In this document: piece after piece, positions 11,423-25,000 of the stretch
Layout of the letters: every line of letters starts with the position of its first letter
Position numbering within the stretch: position 1 is the first letter of the stretch
Assembly: GCF_022201045.2 (NCBI RefSeq)
Contig: NC_068561.1
Coordinates: 20,772,501-20,836,500, forward strand
Length of the DNA: 64,000 nt
Source of the DNA: Citrus sinensis
Taxonomy: Eukaryota > Streptophyta > Magnoliopsida > Sapindales > Rutaceae
Reading direction: 5' to 3'
Position numbers and translations under genes: made by a program
The notes under the pieces: generated by a model
The model's database searches: none
What the model saw: only the letters and a program-made list of their open reading frames with translations
Told to the model about the DNA's origin: nothing

Positions 11423-14083
11423 TCACCAGTCATCTTCAAGGCTAGCTCGGTGAAAACACATGACAGTGCAGACAAATATGAAGAATGATGTGAATTCTAT
11501 GAACATAGCACCTGTCTCAATCATATGTGCATGTCTAAGAATGATGGGAATGGCTAGGCTCCCCACAGCTGATGCTCCGGTCAAGAATTTAGCAGCATCT
11601 ATCCAACTATATGACACCAAGTAAAAAAATGAGAGGAGAAAAAAAGGCGATTAAAAAATTTCAACACCAAAACAACAAAAGTATTGATAAAATGGAAATG
11701 ACGTGATTGTTACAAAAGAAAAAATAAGCTTGCAAACACAATCGAAGTGAGCTGCTCAGATACAAAGCAGGATTGACTGGAATGGTACCTGTTGTTCTAG
11801 TCACGAATCTAACATTTAGCTAACAACATATCACTCTAATTTAAGGTACTTCAAGGAAAAATGAAGGTGGAATGGAAGGTGTTAACTTCATTACAAGCGT
11901 ACGTCTCATTTCTTTCACTAGAGCAATATAGATATTCTAATGAAGTAAATCCATCCCATCTGACATACAGAACAAATATTGACCTTTCTCTCTTCCGCTT
12001 GGCCATAAAATAAAATTCATCAAACTTCTGTCAAATTACTAGAATTAAATTTTTTTTTAAAAAAAACAATACAACCAAAACGGCTTTAAGGTAGGTGATA
12101 GAGTCTATAAATTCTCAGATCTAAAAGCTTTTCTCTGCAGATCAAATGCAACAAACGTTTACTACCATTAAAATATTCAACTTATTAATCAACAATTTCA
12201 GCCAGCGTATAAAACATTGCTTTAAATATTTCACTTCAACAACAAAACCTTCAGATAAGAAAAGGGCTTAAATTTAAATATACTCACCCTCCACCATCCC
12301 TGCTTGTCAGAAACTGAGTAGATCCACCTCCAAAGAACAAACAAGGCATAGGCACCAGCACATACATGAGAGCTGCAGGAAGGTTAGATTCACACCATCA
12401 GCTTTCAAATGCAACCTAATTGTAGGGGCAATGGTCAACTGCAATATCCTCACTCACCTGATAACATTGGCCACCAATTGTTGTAAATTGCACAAGCCTA
12501 CACTCCACAGAATGATAAAAATGAAAAAAATAAAAGGTTAAACCAAAACAAAATTAAAGGTTAAAAGATAAAATGGAACATGCAAAGCATAGATTCCATC
12601 TTAATTTTCATTCTTGTTCTACCAATCTTCCACAATTGGGAATTGTATAATTCACACTAGGAGAGTTGCAAATAATAAAACCACCCTTCAAATGCAAAAA
12701 TGCAACTTTCATTGTGTACAAAACAAGGAATTCTCAATTTTCTTTCCCTAAATATATCTTCTGAAAAGGTGCAACATTTTCCTATTGCTCACGTACTCCA
12801 AAAAGTGTCAACATCTCAGAAAAGCATCAAGAGGATGCAATCCAAGTATTCAAGGAGCATATATTTAGCATGATCATATCCAGTAATTGATCAAATATAT
12901 AAGTACATAATTTCTAGGAAATAGGAATTTTGGGCTTTCAATAATTGAGTCATGAGAATTTACAGACTCAGAGCCGGTAATGCAAAGTGCAAAGGACTTC
13001 AAGCTATAGGATAGAAACACAACATCATTTCAATCTAGATTCATTACTTAAACCAAAATTTACGGAGTTGTAAGATCAGTGAGACGAAATAAAACTGTCG
13101 CCGAAATTTATAGAAATTTTACAAAACGAGAGGACCACTTGATTCTAAGAGAAAGCAGATCAAACCAATAAAGATACATCTCTCTGCCCAATGCTTTCCC
13201 ACCAATCAGTGAAGACAAAAATTCCCCAATATGGCAGTAACCTAATATTTTACCTCAGCACCCATAAGCAATCCAAGCCCAAAATATGATCTTAAATCCA
13301 TGACAAATGAGAATCTCTGGAAGAACCTTCGCAAGAATCTATATCACAACTACAACTTATAGCATCACATCAGGTAATGGCAGCATAAACTGAGCTTAGA
13401 AAATAGAAAACCAAATATGTATGAACATATCTTCGATATACAATTTTCTTTTTTATATTTTCGATTTAAAATTGATGGCCACTTTCACATATTTTCTCTG
13501 CCATTTTGTTGTCTTTCAACTTCCAAAATGATCCTGAAGTTGACCCATGAACAACACACATTACCTCTAACCAATTCAATGAAGGAAAACTTGAGCATAT
13601 TAATTTGGTTCATTTCACATGGATGAGCATATATTCTGTTCCTAGCAACAAAAATACTATTCAATGCCAATTTGAATGACAGAAATTCAAGCTGACCCAA
13701 TTCAGAAGGCTTCGGCTATCAAGCACTTTGGAAGGACTAGCTACAAGTAAGCATGCATATGTCCCATCAGAAATCCTCAAACTCCAAAGAGTCACAACAA
13801 ATAAGAGTAGTCAGAAAGTTAACTAGGCATATAAATAACTATTCTTGTTAACTCCCCATCACATTTTCGATAACAACAGAAGATAAATCTAAAATGCTTT
13901 TGAAGGTATGAAACAAAATCTCAACAGACATTAAACATAAATTGCCTACCACATAACTAAACTAAATGAATTGAATCAACACTCAAATAATTTACAGTAG
14001 AAATAGACCACCACAAGCTCGCAACCAATCAGATTACTAATTAAACATACCAGGATCTGTAGCAGGATACTAGATGAAAACAT
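11423..14083 (-). CDS. VPS55: Vacuolar protein sorting 55 (VPS55/LEPROT) homologue
   Basis: VPS55 is a small tetraspan endosomal membrane protein needed for late-endosome-to-vacuole traffic; it is related to animal LEPROT. Coding exons on the minus strand are 14083-14051, 12497-12458, 12372-12288 and 11606-11423, with GT/AG borders and consistent phases, giving 113 residues. Diagnostic blocks are ILLQIL|ACAIYNNWWPMLS, LMYVLVPMPCLFFGGGSTQF, RDGGGWIDAAKFLTGASAVG, IPIILRHAHMIETGAMFIEF and the end FHRASLEDDW. Start choice is uncertain. In exon 2 the frame is open upstream of this ATG and reads LAGLAF, which resembles the first membrane segment of longer family members (about 140 residues). Tracing it into exon 1 (ending at 14551) finds no in-frame ATG before a stop, so I use the first in-frame ATG. 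Confidence 0.88.
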
Positions 14084-14550
14084 AAATGCAAGCCCAGCAA
14101 GCCTGAATATAAGAAAAATAAAACCAAAAATTCATATTATAAGTCACGTGAAGCAGCACAACAGAACAAAAATCCACTGACTTGTAATCTCCAACTTACA
14201 CTGTAAAGAACAATCACCATTGAAATTGAGAACCCCAGATCATCAATGCATCCAAAAAGAGAATAATGATTAGCAATAAACGTCATCAAATTAGAATCAC
14301 AAACCCTAACTGTCATTTTGGTCAATTGCACATACTTCAGGGGAAAAAAAAAAGGTCCCACAAAAATTGGGTACATCTTTGGACTAAAAAGCGATTAAAA
14401 GAATGATAATAGCATACACTTGATAATTTGAAGCACAAATTGCTTAATCTTGGAGTTTTTACTTTTTAATTAGTTAATTATAAAGGAACAAAAACGAATC
14501 GAGGAAACGGAAACTGGAAGGCAGGTTAACAAAAAGGATAAAGCTTGTAC

Positions 14551-14660
14551 CTTCGATTGTCATCGCCATTTTTAGAAGCGGGAAGCTCGCTAACTTGGCG
14601 AAATTTGCAAACAAAGAAATTGTTGAAAGCGAAAAATTTGAAAGTGAAAGGACTCAGCGC
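14551..14660 (-). promoter_or_regulatory. VPS55 leader exon with an overlapping upstream ATG
   Basis: A donor site (GAAG|GTACAA, exon end 14551) lies upstream of VPS55 exon 2 (acceptor at 14102). The exon contains ATGGCGATG at 14569-14561. Spliced to exon 2, that ATG reads in a different frame from VPS55 for about 65 codons before stopping in exon 4. It therefore either acts as an overlapping upstream ORF or marks a leader exon used only in some transcripts. The 5' end of the exon is not determined. Confidence 0.4.
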
Positions 14661-16971
14661 TTAACTGTTCACTGAAATTTACCAACGGCTGATTTTCATA
14701 TAGGTTCCTGAATTTTGGCCCTTCTTCAATTAAATGTTTGCGTTTTCCATTTATTTTCACGGATCCCTGTGAGGGTATGAATGTCTTTTCCTTCTTCCTT
14801 TCCTCATAAAATTACATTTGTAACCAGAATGGAGCTAGTCTTCAAAAAAAAAAAAAAACTAACTAAAATAGAGCTTATTATTGAAAATTTAAAAAGCCAT
14901 ATTTCACATTTACTTACTGGAGAAGTTCTAATATGCATTTGGGACAATATCTTAGTGAGCATTTCTAAAGTATTGAAAAGCCTTTTCATTAATTCTTCTC
15001 TCACCATAACATTTAAAGATATCATTTTCTTTAAAGCCAAATCATGCCACGAGGAAATTTGAAGTGCATAGAAAACAATAAAACTGGCAATATTACTTAG
15101 TTCAATAGGCATCACTTACTAGAATGATATAGAAGAGTTAAGAGTTCGAGCATTTGGTTGCCATCAAATGCATAATACTTACAAAAGAAAAAGTCATAGA
15201 ACCAATCGGTGATGATAGCTTAATCATCAATTTAAAAAAAAAAAATTCATCGTAAGCACACATGATAAACACATCATTGAATAATTGTACAACAGACAAA
15301 GTAGTATATTTCCAATGTAATTGTCTACAATTGCATCAACACCTTTTAAAATTCATGCACTTGAAGGGGCAATTCATTGTTGTATTGTCAATTTATTGAC
15401 TTCGTAGAAATGAAGTCATTAAACTTGGAATGTGCCTAGAGTCTTGCTTAGTCCTAATATCTTTCTAGAAGAAAATTGGAAAATTGCAGATAGATTAGCA
15501 AATTATATATGGTATTCCTTGTTCTATCTTGGATGATCAGATTCATTCCTAAATTCCATTAAAAATTAGATTTATGGGGGGAGATTTTTATTTTTTAAAC
15601 ATAATTTTCGTCGTGTTTTTTTTTTTTTTTTCCAATTTCCAAGAATGTTTGTTAAGTGGCAGCCAAAGTAATTTGGCTCAAAACCAAACTTCATGCAAAC
15701 TAATCTTAGCCGACATCTTATTTTGGCTTTATTGAAAGTAATGTGTAAGTTGTTGAGCTAATAAATGAAGCATTATCTTAGGCCAAATAATAAATGCGCC
15801 AAAATGATTGACGGATTTGAGCTTTGCACCAAGTGTTCCAACAGCTTGCAGACAAGGTGGCACACTACGGCATCAGCAGCAGCAAAATGCCTGACGACTC
15901 TTTAGAAGTTGCTGTCTTTAGTAAGATGAGTTCGAACAGTTTACCATTACACTTCCTACTTTCTAACATCTTTCAAGAAGAAGTTCCATGTAATGGAAGC
16001 TAGAAGAAGTGTGCTTGCAAGTAGAGTTGGTTTGAGAGAGTGGATACAAAATATCTTCTCTTGCAATTTGGATTTGGAGAGTTTTTGAGCTGTGTGAAGA
16101 GCAAGGGGTCCGGTTTTGGGATTTATTAAACCTAAGAATATAACTAAGCTTGTATAATTATCCTATATTATTTTTCATTGCATCAGGTCCTACGCGGATG
16201 TAAGCATAATTTTGCCGAATCACATAAAATTTGGTGTCTATATACTAAATTTATGTAGTTTAGTGATTATTTATTTTTGCTATTCTTATAATTAAACTAG
16301 CTACTACTATCTAAAATTCACAATAATAATTAACATGTTTCTAAGAATTCACGCACTCATCTTGGAATTGAACAAAAGAATCATCAAACAATCATTGTCC
16401 TCTAACAATATCACATGTTAGATAAATTTTAGGGTTGATTATAATCCTATTTTATTTGACAAAATTAATCATTTTCTTCTCGGTTTTTAAAAATCGAAAA
16501 TTCCCTTGGATTGTTACAATATTAAAAAAATGGACGGATTTTAAAATAAAATGTTTGATATTAATAATGAATATTATTATCATCGAAGATAGAGAAAATA
16601 GTTAATTTCACCACAAAAATATAAATATAATTTCCTAAATATAAATCAAGAAAAGATTCCAAGACCGTGTTTGTTATTATGGTTAAATAATTATAATTTA
16701 AAAACTATAACATTAAAGAATTTAATAAATACTAATGGTTATAATTTAGAAGATAAATTGATATTATCTCACAAATTAGTTCATTGATTTTATTCAACAA
16801 ATTAGTTCATATAGTCAGTCATCTTAGATACTAATGTTTCATAAATATAATTTTTTTATTCAACAAATTAGTTCATTGATTTTATTAAATTCTCTTCTAG
16901 CTAGGCTAGAGTCAGTCATCTTAGATATATGACAAAACATACATTCATATAGTCATTGTGGCTGCAGAAAA
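14661..16971. other. AT-rich intergenic region
   Basis: Upstream of VPS55 and downstream of the NAC gene; no gene is supportable. At about 16770-16935 there is an imperfect local duplication (offset about 95 bp) sharing the blocks AACAAATTAGTTCATTGATT and GTCAGTCATCTTAGATA. Confidence 0.5.
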
Positions 16972-19078
16972 TTAATACTTCCAATTATCCAGCTGATCCC
17001 ACTCCCAGTCCCACCAAGCTTCATTGTTAGAAGCCGTTGCAGTTGTTGTAGCACAGTTACTACTCCCTCCGACTTGAGGCGGCTGGCTGCCATCGTCTCC
17101 GGAGGATGAACTATCCGGTGAGCTTGTTCTCTCTGGAGCAGCCATTTGAATATTATGAATATTCTCCCCACGATGATCATCAGCTCGTTGAGGCACTTCC
17201 CTTGGCTCGCCGATACTTGTCGCTCCCGGTCCCGGTGGTGGCCGCCGGTCGAAAGCCCGCAGACTTTTTGATTTCTTGTACACTCGGCACAAACTGAATT
17301 CATGCCTTACCTGCAAAATTAAATAATTAGATTTTCAGATATGATTTCTGTTAAGACTAGAAACTTAATTTGTAGATGGAAGTTGAAATGATAAATCTAT
17401 ATCATGGTGACTGCCTTTCCATTCTTGTGGGAAGCACTGACCTCCCTAAAATCCTTCTTTGGGGATGTCATTTCTTAGGAAAAAAAAAAAAAAAGGGTTA
17501 CATTGAAATGATGAAATCTCTCGTGCAATACTTTAACAAAAACATTAAACTTTAACTTGGTGAAATCTTAAATGTCCAAAACAAAACTAACTCGAAACAT
17601 GATCCTTACAATTAGTGAATAATCCTTCTTTCTAACAATACTCTTAATATATATAACTAATTTCCAGAACAAGAGGTCTATAGATTTTTGGCATGAAGAA
17701 GAGAAGTATTCATATTTTAGGGTAAGTAATATATTCAAAAGTAAGCTAAAGAATCATTTATTCTCTCAATTGATCTTGAAGCAGTACGTACTTGGGTTTA
17801 ACGCTACATTTCAACCTTGATTCAGTCTCATGAAACAATAAATGATGCTGACTCTTCCTAAAGTCAAATATTGAACTTCACTAGCTAGGTTTTTTTTTTT
17901 TTTTTCCCACATCAAATTAAAACAGATGAACTTATGAGGATCCATATAGGTCAAAGATATTCAAATATTTTATAGATGATGATCAATGGTGATGAATTGA
18001 CTTAGCCCTAATAAGCTAATTACTGAAAAATGAGATGTATTGGCTATTGAAGAATCTAATAATTAAGAATATGATGATGATGGCATAGATCATAATTGAT
18101 GATGATACCGGTGGGGGAGTTGCACTACTAGATGACGTTGAGGCTTCTGCATCAATGGCTTTGTATTCATTCATCTTCCACTCGGTTTTTCTTCCATTTG
18201 GAGCTCTTCCTCTGTAGAACACCATTGTTCTTTTCTCTCCAACAGGGCGATTATTGGATGAGTAAACCAGGCCCGGAGAGCCGGTTGCTTTCCAGTAACC
18301 GGCACTCGTGAGCCGATTAGGTCTTCCTCCACGGGCTTCACTCTCCTGCCTTGGAATGAAGAAGAACCATTGTTCAGGATCTCTATGGCACAGCAGTTGC
18401 GAAAATTCTGCAACCAAAAATATAAATCAATTCAATAACATATCAAGAACAACCCAAAATTAAAAAGAAAGAAAGAAAGAAAATAATATATTAATTAAAA
18501 GTTGCGATCTTTGATTAATAAGTTAACTCCGTGCCAATTAATTTGGATTTAATTATGGAGTTTTCAAGGGCGATGATGAAATCGAACATTGTGAAAGTGA
18601 AAATTAAGCTTTCTTCGTATAAAACACTAATAATAATCTTGATGATCTTAAAGAAAATAAAAAATCAAAGGAATTAACTTCAAAGTCTATGTAGTAATTA
18701 GAATTTTGAGCCAAAGTGCATGCACTTATGGCCAAAATTTGTAAAGGATGTGTTAGTAAACATGAAATCATGCTATATAATACATTTGATCGTTGCTAGC
18801 TAGCCACTTCTTCAAGAACCCGTTTGAGCTGAAAGCATCAAAAACAAAAAACAAAAAAGCAAAAAAAAAATTGAAAATATGAGAATATTTAAGGGAGAGA
18901 TGTATTTACGCGGGAGATCCCATGGATTGTAATCGTAAATGTTGATGACTGGTATAATCCGGTCCATGAGGAGATTCAAGTCCTGTCTGTGCCCTGCAAG
19001 CTTATTATGCAGATAAAATGAAACCAACTCTTCTTCAGTTGGGTAAAAACGAAACCCTGGTGGGTAATCATCAACCAT
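16972..19078 (-). CDS. NAC-domain transcription factor, NAC090-like
   Basis: A plant-specific NAC transcription factor of 268 residues in three minus-strand exons: 19078-18910, 18407-18109 and 17310-16972. The NAC domain runs from about residue 5 to 165. Subdomain A is [20 protein letters not shown], and subdomain B is followed by NPWDLPQFSQ across the first splice. Subdomain C is [19 protein letters not shown]...[13 protein letters not shown] is [20 protein letters not shown], and E is [12 protein letters not shown]. The three-exon layout with splits after subdomain B and before E is typical for NACs. The [18 protein letters not shown] and RAFDRRP motifs, and the acidic/aromatic tail ([13 protein letters not shown]), place it with ANAC090/ANAC061-type proteins, a group tied to salicylic acid and senescence control. 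The tail is the likely activation region. Function beyond DNA binding is inferred from the family. Confidence 0.93.
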
Positions 19079-22000
19079 TATGACGAACCCTCTACTTTAA
19101 CCTTAATTATTCTTTTTTAAACTATTTAAAGCAAGTATATATGAGTAAACTTTGTTTCTCTAATTAAGTTTTTTTTTTCCCTCATTAATTTGAAGTGCAA
19201 GTTGATGATATACATATATAGAGAGAGAGTGTATGTGTGTGTGTGTATGGTGGGGAGACAAAAAAAGTTAGGCAAGTAAGCAAAAGAAGAGAGACGGTGG
19301 GGAAGGAGAAATGGAGAAGGAGATGAGGTTACCTGGAAATTTCGACGTACGCTATAACATGTTGGAATTAGTCAAGGTGTCTTTGAATTTGATTTCGATT
19401 TTTTTCTCCTTTACCACAGTACTCATATATGTATGGGTATGGACCATCGCTTCCTCAATCTCCGTACCATTTTTTACGTAAAAAGAAATTTGGTTAGATT
19501 TGTTAATATTGATAATCATTATTAAATAAATAAATAAATTTGTTCATACTATTTATGTATTGTAATATGAGTGAGCTCAGGAGTACAAATTCGATTGGTA
19601 TGAATATTAAATAGTAATAAAACATATGAGTGATGATCAAATTAATATAATTTGGGTGTAAATCCACAAAAAAAAAAAAAGATTATTTCAAAATTATGAC
19701 ACACACATTGACCTGATAATTAAGAACATACTTAGATATTTTCACACAAATTGAATATGAAAAATTCTAAAGCCACACACTCATGTGAAATTGCTGTATC
19801 AATAAGACAGAAAGATCATGTGAACGATATGAACAATTTGATTTCTGACTACCATTGTTCATTGAACAATTTTAAGAATTTCTGATCACAGATTTTAGGT
19901 TGAATATTCTCAATTACAATGAAAATGATCAATTGAATGTGCATTAAAACTCGATTAGTTTCCAATGCCGTCAAGCTTGGGATTAATGAGTAGTGATCAG
20001 TGATCTCGACTAATGACTCTCTTTTGCTGTTCACGCTTTATTTTAACATACATTAAACCTTTTTTTTATTATTATTTTGGAAAAGCAAAAGTGTCCTATG
20101 TAGGACATCAAATTTAATGACGTTATTGAGCTTGGAAACGACTCAATAGCTTCTCATATGTAAATGAGTCTCCGGACATAATCATTTTCATGGAAATCGA
20201 TTGAGCGAACAGACCATTTACTTCGAATAGAATTGTTTATGAATCGAGGACCCATTGAGCTATTGCAATCAAATTAGGGGGTTTTCAAGTAACACGACAA
20301 CAATCGAATTAAAACTACAGCCACGGACCATTACTCACAATGCTTTGAGAAGAATCTTAGATCACTCTCATATTTTTATTAGGAGGTATATGATCTATGA
20401 ATTTTTACATCATATTAGAGTCAAAATTATGTATGAATGGATCCTACTAGCTTACAATGTTAGAAGGACTAATAAAAAAAAAGAAGTCAACCTTCATATA
20501 ACGAGGGTATTAAGAATAGTATTTCACATTAGCTGAAAATGAATTTTAGAATAATTATAATATGTTCACACTATGCATGAAAATGAATAAGATTTGGGCG
20601 ATTTTCAACTCTTGAATTAGATTTTAAGCATGAGCTGAGCCTATAAATTTTTATATATAACTATTTTTCAATATTACACAGTGCATTCTTATTAACTTTT
20701 ACTTGTTACATACGTTTTGATTTCTTATTTTCAAATTCAGAGTCTCACAATCTTATCACTGACCCTAAAATAAAAAAACATGCGTAATTAGTTGAGTTGT
20801 TAACTTTTTAGAAAACCGCGACTCATGCAAGTTTTCAGAAAAAAAAGCTAGAAAAACAAGTTCTTTAAATTGCGAGGAATTTTCACTTCAAATTGAACAG
20901 ATGCATGAAAATTTCCAAGAAATGTGTATGTTTCTATTGGCAGCAAAGCACTGTGCCATGATGGAGAAGTATGTTCTCTCATGCATGCGTGCAGCACGCT
21001 GATCAAATACTTTTCCGAAAAATACTTTAAAAATCATTGTCACGTTAATTTATTAATTTTTACCTATTTTTTAATTTAAAAATCATCGTCATGTTAAGAC
21101 TTGCCTAAATTATTATTCTTGAATCTTTACCAATCGACATATGTGTTTTGAGTCGAGTGATTTTTTAATTAAATGTGATATTAGAGACAGAGTATCAAGT
21201 TATTATATTTCCCGATATACAAACTCTTCCAATATATATTTCTTCAATTTAATTACTGGTTCAGTTTTAAACCCTTATTTTTCAACTCATCTACGAGCTT
21301 GCTACAGTTCTGGGCATCAGGGACGCACACTTTAGAAAGTTTCATGCTACTTCTTTCTAAGCAGAAGGAAGCTTCATGCAATATTCTCAAATGATTATCA
21401 ATTTAAATATTCATACACATACACACACACACACACTCTCTCTCTCTCTCTCATACGTATATATATACGTACATACATATACACACACACATACATATAA
21501 AATTAGAGTGATTTGACTTCAAAGTGCAGCCTGTAACGCACTTCACTTGTATTAATTAATTAAACGTTTGAGTTTCTTTGACGTTTAAGGGTTTTCACTT
21601 TCACCAAACTCATCAAATTAAGTAATTAATGTTGAATTTCTTCATGAATTGTAAATGGGTTTTAAATAATTTCGCGACGAGTCCTCCTTTTGTTTCCATC
21701 CTGTGAGTCAAGATTGCTATTGAAATTTGGCCTCTTTAGTGAAAGCAGTGGGAAATGTGGGATTGACCCGCGTTTCAGGTACAAAGAGACAAAGCTGTCT
21801 CAGAATTTTGCCCGTCTTTTTTGTTATTTCTTAATTTGTAATCGTAATTCGTATAAAATGGTTGGAAGAAATGAAGTCAAAACGAGTCATCAAATACTTG
21901 ACTCTCTCTCTCTCTCTCTGTTAGAGTCTCTTAAATCTTTGTCAGTCCCATCATGCATGTGGAAGGCTGGAAGCTAATCAAATAAATATGTGTGTATATA

Positions 22001-22440
22001 TATATATATATATTCCCATATATGTATAATAGAAAATCATTCCCCGTTATTTATTAATTTCCACGCGCTGTTGGAAAAAGAACAAATCAACATTTCCCTC
22101 CGTGTCGTTCCTATACAATTACGCTGGTCTTGAATCGTGACTTTTGAATCTCAAGTACCAAGATTATCTCATGACTTGAAATCGCTATTTGAATTTCCAT
22201 TTCCAATATTTTTCCCACGTTCACACGTGAACTCCGCATAACTGCCTTATATATTTTTTAAAACAAAATCATTGACGTTTCAACCCACTATCTTTTTGTA
22301 ATCTCATCAGTTAATTTTTACATATAAATTATGGTTCTTTTATTATTATTATTATTTTTTTTTAAATGTATGTGTGTGCGTTTATATTTGTGTATCTTTA
22401 ATATCACATTATTTTATACTTAATTGTTACATGTCTTTCT
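19079..22440. other. AT-rich region upstream of the NAC gene
   Basis: This includes the NAC promoter, with GA and GT microsatellites near 19220-19248. The rest is gene-poor, with dinucleotide tracts near 21415-21500 (CA, CT, TA), 21901-21919 (CT) and 21991-22012 (TA). Short open frames here show no recognisable domain. Confidence 0.5.
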
Positions 22441-22452
22441 TTCCTATATATA

Positions 22453-22502
22453 TATATACTATAAAATAGAACCGCGCTTCACGCGGTTTTGAAAAAAAAT
22501 TT
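22453..22502. repeat. GC-rich mini-palindrome in AT-rich DNA, possible Helitron-type end
   Basis: TATATACTATAAAATAGAAC is followed by ACCGCGCTTCACGCGGT, a short stem (CCGCG/CGCGG) in very AT-rich surroundings. Similar short CG stems preceded by a TATACTA-like lead occur near termini of plant Helitrons and some MITEs. I could not find a matching other end, so this is only a candidate. Confidence 0.25.
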
Positions 22503-22658
22503 AGTATTATCATTTTTTCTTATTTTACACTTGATGAAACTGATAAAAAATATGAATTGATTTTTTTTTAAAGATGAGACATCCTTATAAAAAACAAAAA
22601 AAAAGCTATTAGCCAGCAATACAAATAAAGAAGCAACACAAGATAAATAATAAAATGA

Positions 22659-23024
22659 ACTCCATGAAATTAATGAAAAATTATGGATCATAATTTCTTG
22701 TGAGATAGTAGAAGTTATAAGGAAGCTAAAGGTTGCTAATGGGAGATAGTGGGGAGACTAAGAGATATATGTTATGAACATCTACATTTATTTTAATAAA
22801 TTCATAACACTCCTCTTTGGATGTTTATTACAAAGAATATGTCTTATTAAAACCTTTACATAATTATTATTGTGTAATAACAATCAAATTAATTATGAGA
22901 AGATGAAAAACCAAATCTAAAAGAAATTTTCTCTATTTATTAGATAATAGAGAATATACAAAGATGAGAAATGGCGATGCCACATCACCTCCTCAAGTCC
23001 CATCTTTATATAGATATATAGATA
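22659..23024 (+). repeat. Copia-LTR-like fragment, copy 1
   Basis: About 365 bp that recurs 436 bp further on in the same orientation. It contains an AACATCTACATTTATTTTAA block followed by an ATAACACTC...TTGGATGTT stretch reminiscent of plant Copia long terminal repeats. No internal coding region is visible beside it. I treat it as an old, broken fragment; the family assignment is from memory and weak. Confidence 0.4.
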
Positions 23025-23094
23025 TAGATATAGATAGATATATTGTGTGTGTACAAAACAAAAAAATAAGCTCTCCTTTTATAGTTACATAATC

Positions 23095-23452
23095 ACTCCA
23101 TGAAATTAATGAAAAAATATTAATCATAATTCTTGTGAGATAGTGGGAGTTATAGGGAAGCTAAAAGTTGCTAATGAGAGATAGTGGAGAGATTAAGAAA
23201 TATATATTATGAACATCTACATTTATTTTAATAAATCCATAACACTCTCTCTTGGATGTTCATTACAAAGAATATGTCTCATTAAAATCTTTACATAATT
23301 GTTATTGTGTAATAACAATCAAATTAATTATGAGAAGATTAAAAGTCAAGTCTAAAAGAAAATTTCTCTATTTATTAGATAATAGAGAATATACAAAAAT
23401 GATAAATGGTGATGGCATATCACCTCCTCAAGTCCCAACTTTATATAGATAT

Positions 23453-23460
<8 letters not shown>
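23095..23460 (+). repeat. Copia-LTR-like fragment, copy 2
   Basis: A direct repeat of 22659-23024, clearly similar over its whole length but diverged, ending in a (GA)n tract at about 23459-23490. Only about 70 bp separates the copies, so they look like a local duplication of one solo fragment rather than the two ends of an intact element. Confidence 0.45.
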
Positions 23461-23494
<34 letters not shown>

Positions 23495-24811
23495 TTGTAA
23501 TATTTAATTTAAGCTTTTTCTATAACTAAAGGGACAGCAACATTCCTATTGTTAATTTGATATAATGAATTAATGATTGTGGGGGCTACGAATTTGGTCA
23601 CTTTTGTTTTTTGTTACATTGATTTATTTAGAAATTTCCAATGGAACTTCTAAATTGCGCATCGATGTACCTGCAAAGAACTGAAAAGAAGTAAGAATTC
23701 GTGAGGAGAGAAGTGGTTGCAACTCTACAATATAAGAATAATTTTATGTTTTGTTAAAGATTGTAAGATCATAAACTCTAACAAACATACTAATTTTATA
23801 TGTTTTTAAAACAGTTCTTATATGCCCCCATATTTTTAAATCCTCCCCTATAATACTTATATATGAAAATTCAAACTCTTACTCTCTCGTCACACATTAT
23901 GAATGTAAAAATTCTCTCATTAGACCGAAGATTAAACAACCCTTCTATCAAATCGTGGTTTTTGGTCCCAAAAAATTCTTTTCATGATTACAAACTAAAA
24001 ACAAGCAGTAAAAACAAGACAAAAACAATAAGAATTCACCAAAGCGTAATGAAGTCTCGTTTGCTGTGGACCAAGTGGGTCGTGTAACATCGAAAGTATT
24101 GACGAAAGATGAAGCTTTGATGGGAGCAGCTCTATCAATGGACTTTCTTGGTCATTGCCATGTGATTAGGATTTTATTAGAATTTCTGATCCTTTTCACA
24201 CTTACTTCGCTTCTCCCCCCCCCCCCCCCCCCCCATCTTCTGACGTGAGTTTGGCTGGAAACTTAAAATGTACGGCTAGTCATATAATTAAAAATTTTGT
24301 TGAGACTAATTTTAATTTTGTGAAGCCATACTTGCTCATTTTGAATATTTAATTGGTACCACACTAATATGGCATTTAATGCGTTATCCGTTTATTGAGT
24401 TTATGAAAATAAGTAATAATAAAATCAATTAAAATCCTACTAATGACAATAAATAATTAGTGACATGTTAATTTATTACAAACCAAATATCCTAATTAAG
24501 CATGGCATTACTGATTTTGATCTGCACAATTAATTTTAATTGATGGAAGATACGCCAGATAGACAAGTCACATCTTTATTACTCAGAAGTAAAGTTTATC
24601 ATTTTGGACGTGTTTATTAAACACGTTATGATTTAAGAACCCAAGCACTTCCTTCTATTCTCTTCGTCCTATTTTTGTTTGTGCATTATCGTTTATTAAA
24701 AATTTAAAGCCCTAGCTATTGACAACCATCTTCATCCCCACCGTCCACAAGCATTGGCATTGCTATTCCACTGATTTTCCTTTTATTTCTACCACCACCC
24801 TAATCAGATAG
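23461..24811. other. Gene-poor region with GA and poly-C tracts
   Basis: This holds a (GA)n microsatellite (23459-23490) and a run of 20 cytosines (24215-24234), otherwise AT-rich sequence. No supportable gene. Confidence 0.5.
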
Positions 24812-25000
24812 AGGGTATATTTGGGAGTGAGGTGCTGTAACTTTTAAACTACAGTTGCTGTGTAGTAAAAACTATAACTGTGGAGTAAAAATTAAGAAAA
24901 AAAATTCACTGAGCTGTCAAAACCCAACTACAAGTGTTACCAAACATCTTAGTAGCTGGCCTGCCAAAACCCAACTACATCACCACACTCCCAAACGGGC
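24812..25000. mobile_element. MITE-like element of about 190 bp
   Basis: The left end reads TTTGGGAGTGAGGTG. The right end, reverse complemented, reads GTTTGGGAGTGTGGTG. The interior has inverted-looking AACTACAGTTGCTG / CCAACTAC motifs, and no coding sequence is present. Target duplication could not be fixed by eye. It is likely a small non-autonomous DNA transposon, hAT-like by appearance. Confidence 0.45.

Noticed and set aside
20255-20536. Plus-strand open frame of 93 codons
   Set aside because: No recognisable motif and AT-rich codon content; not supportable as a gene.
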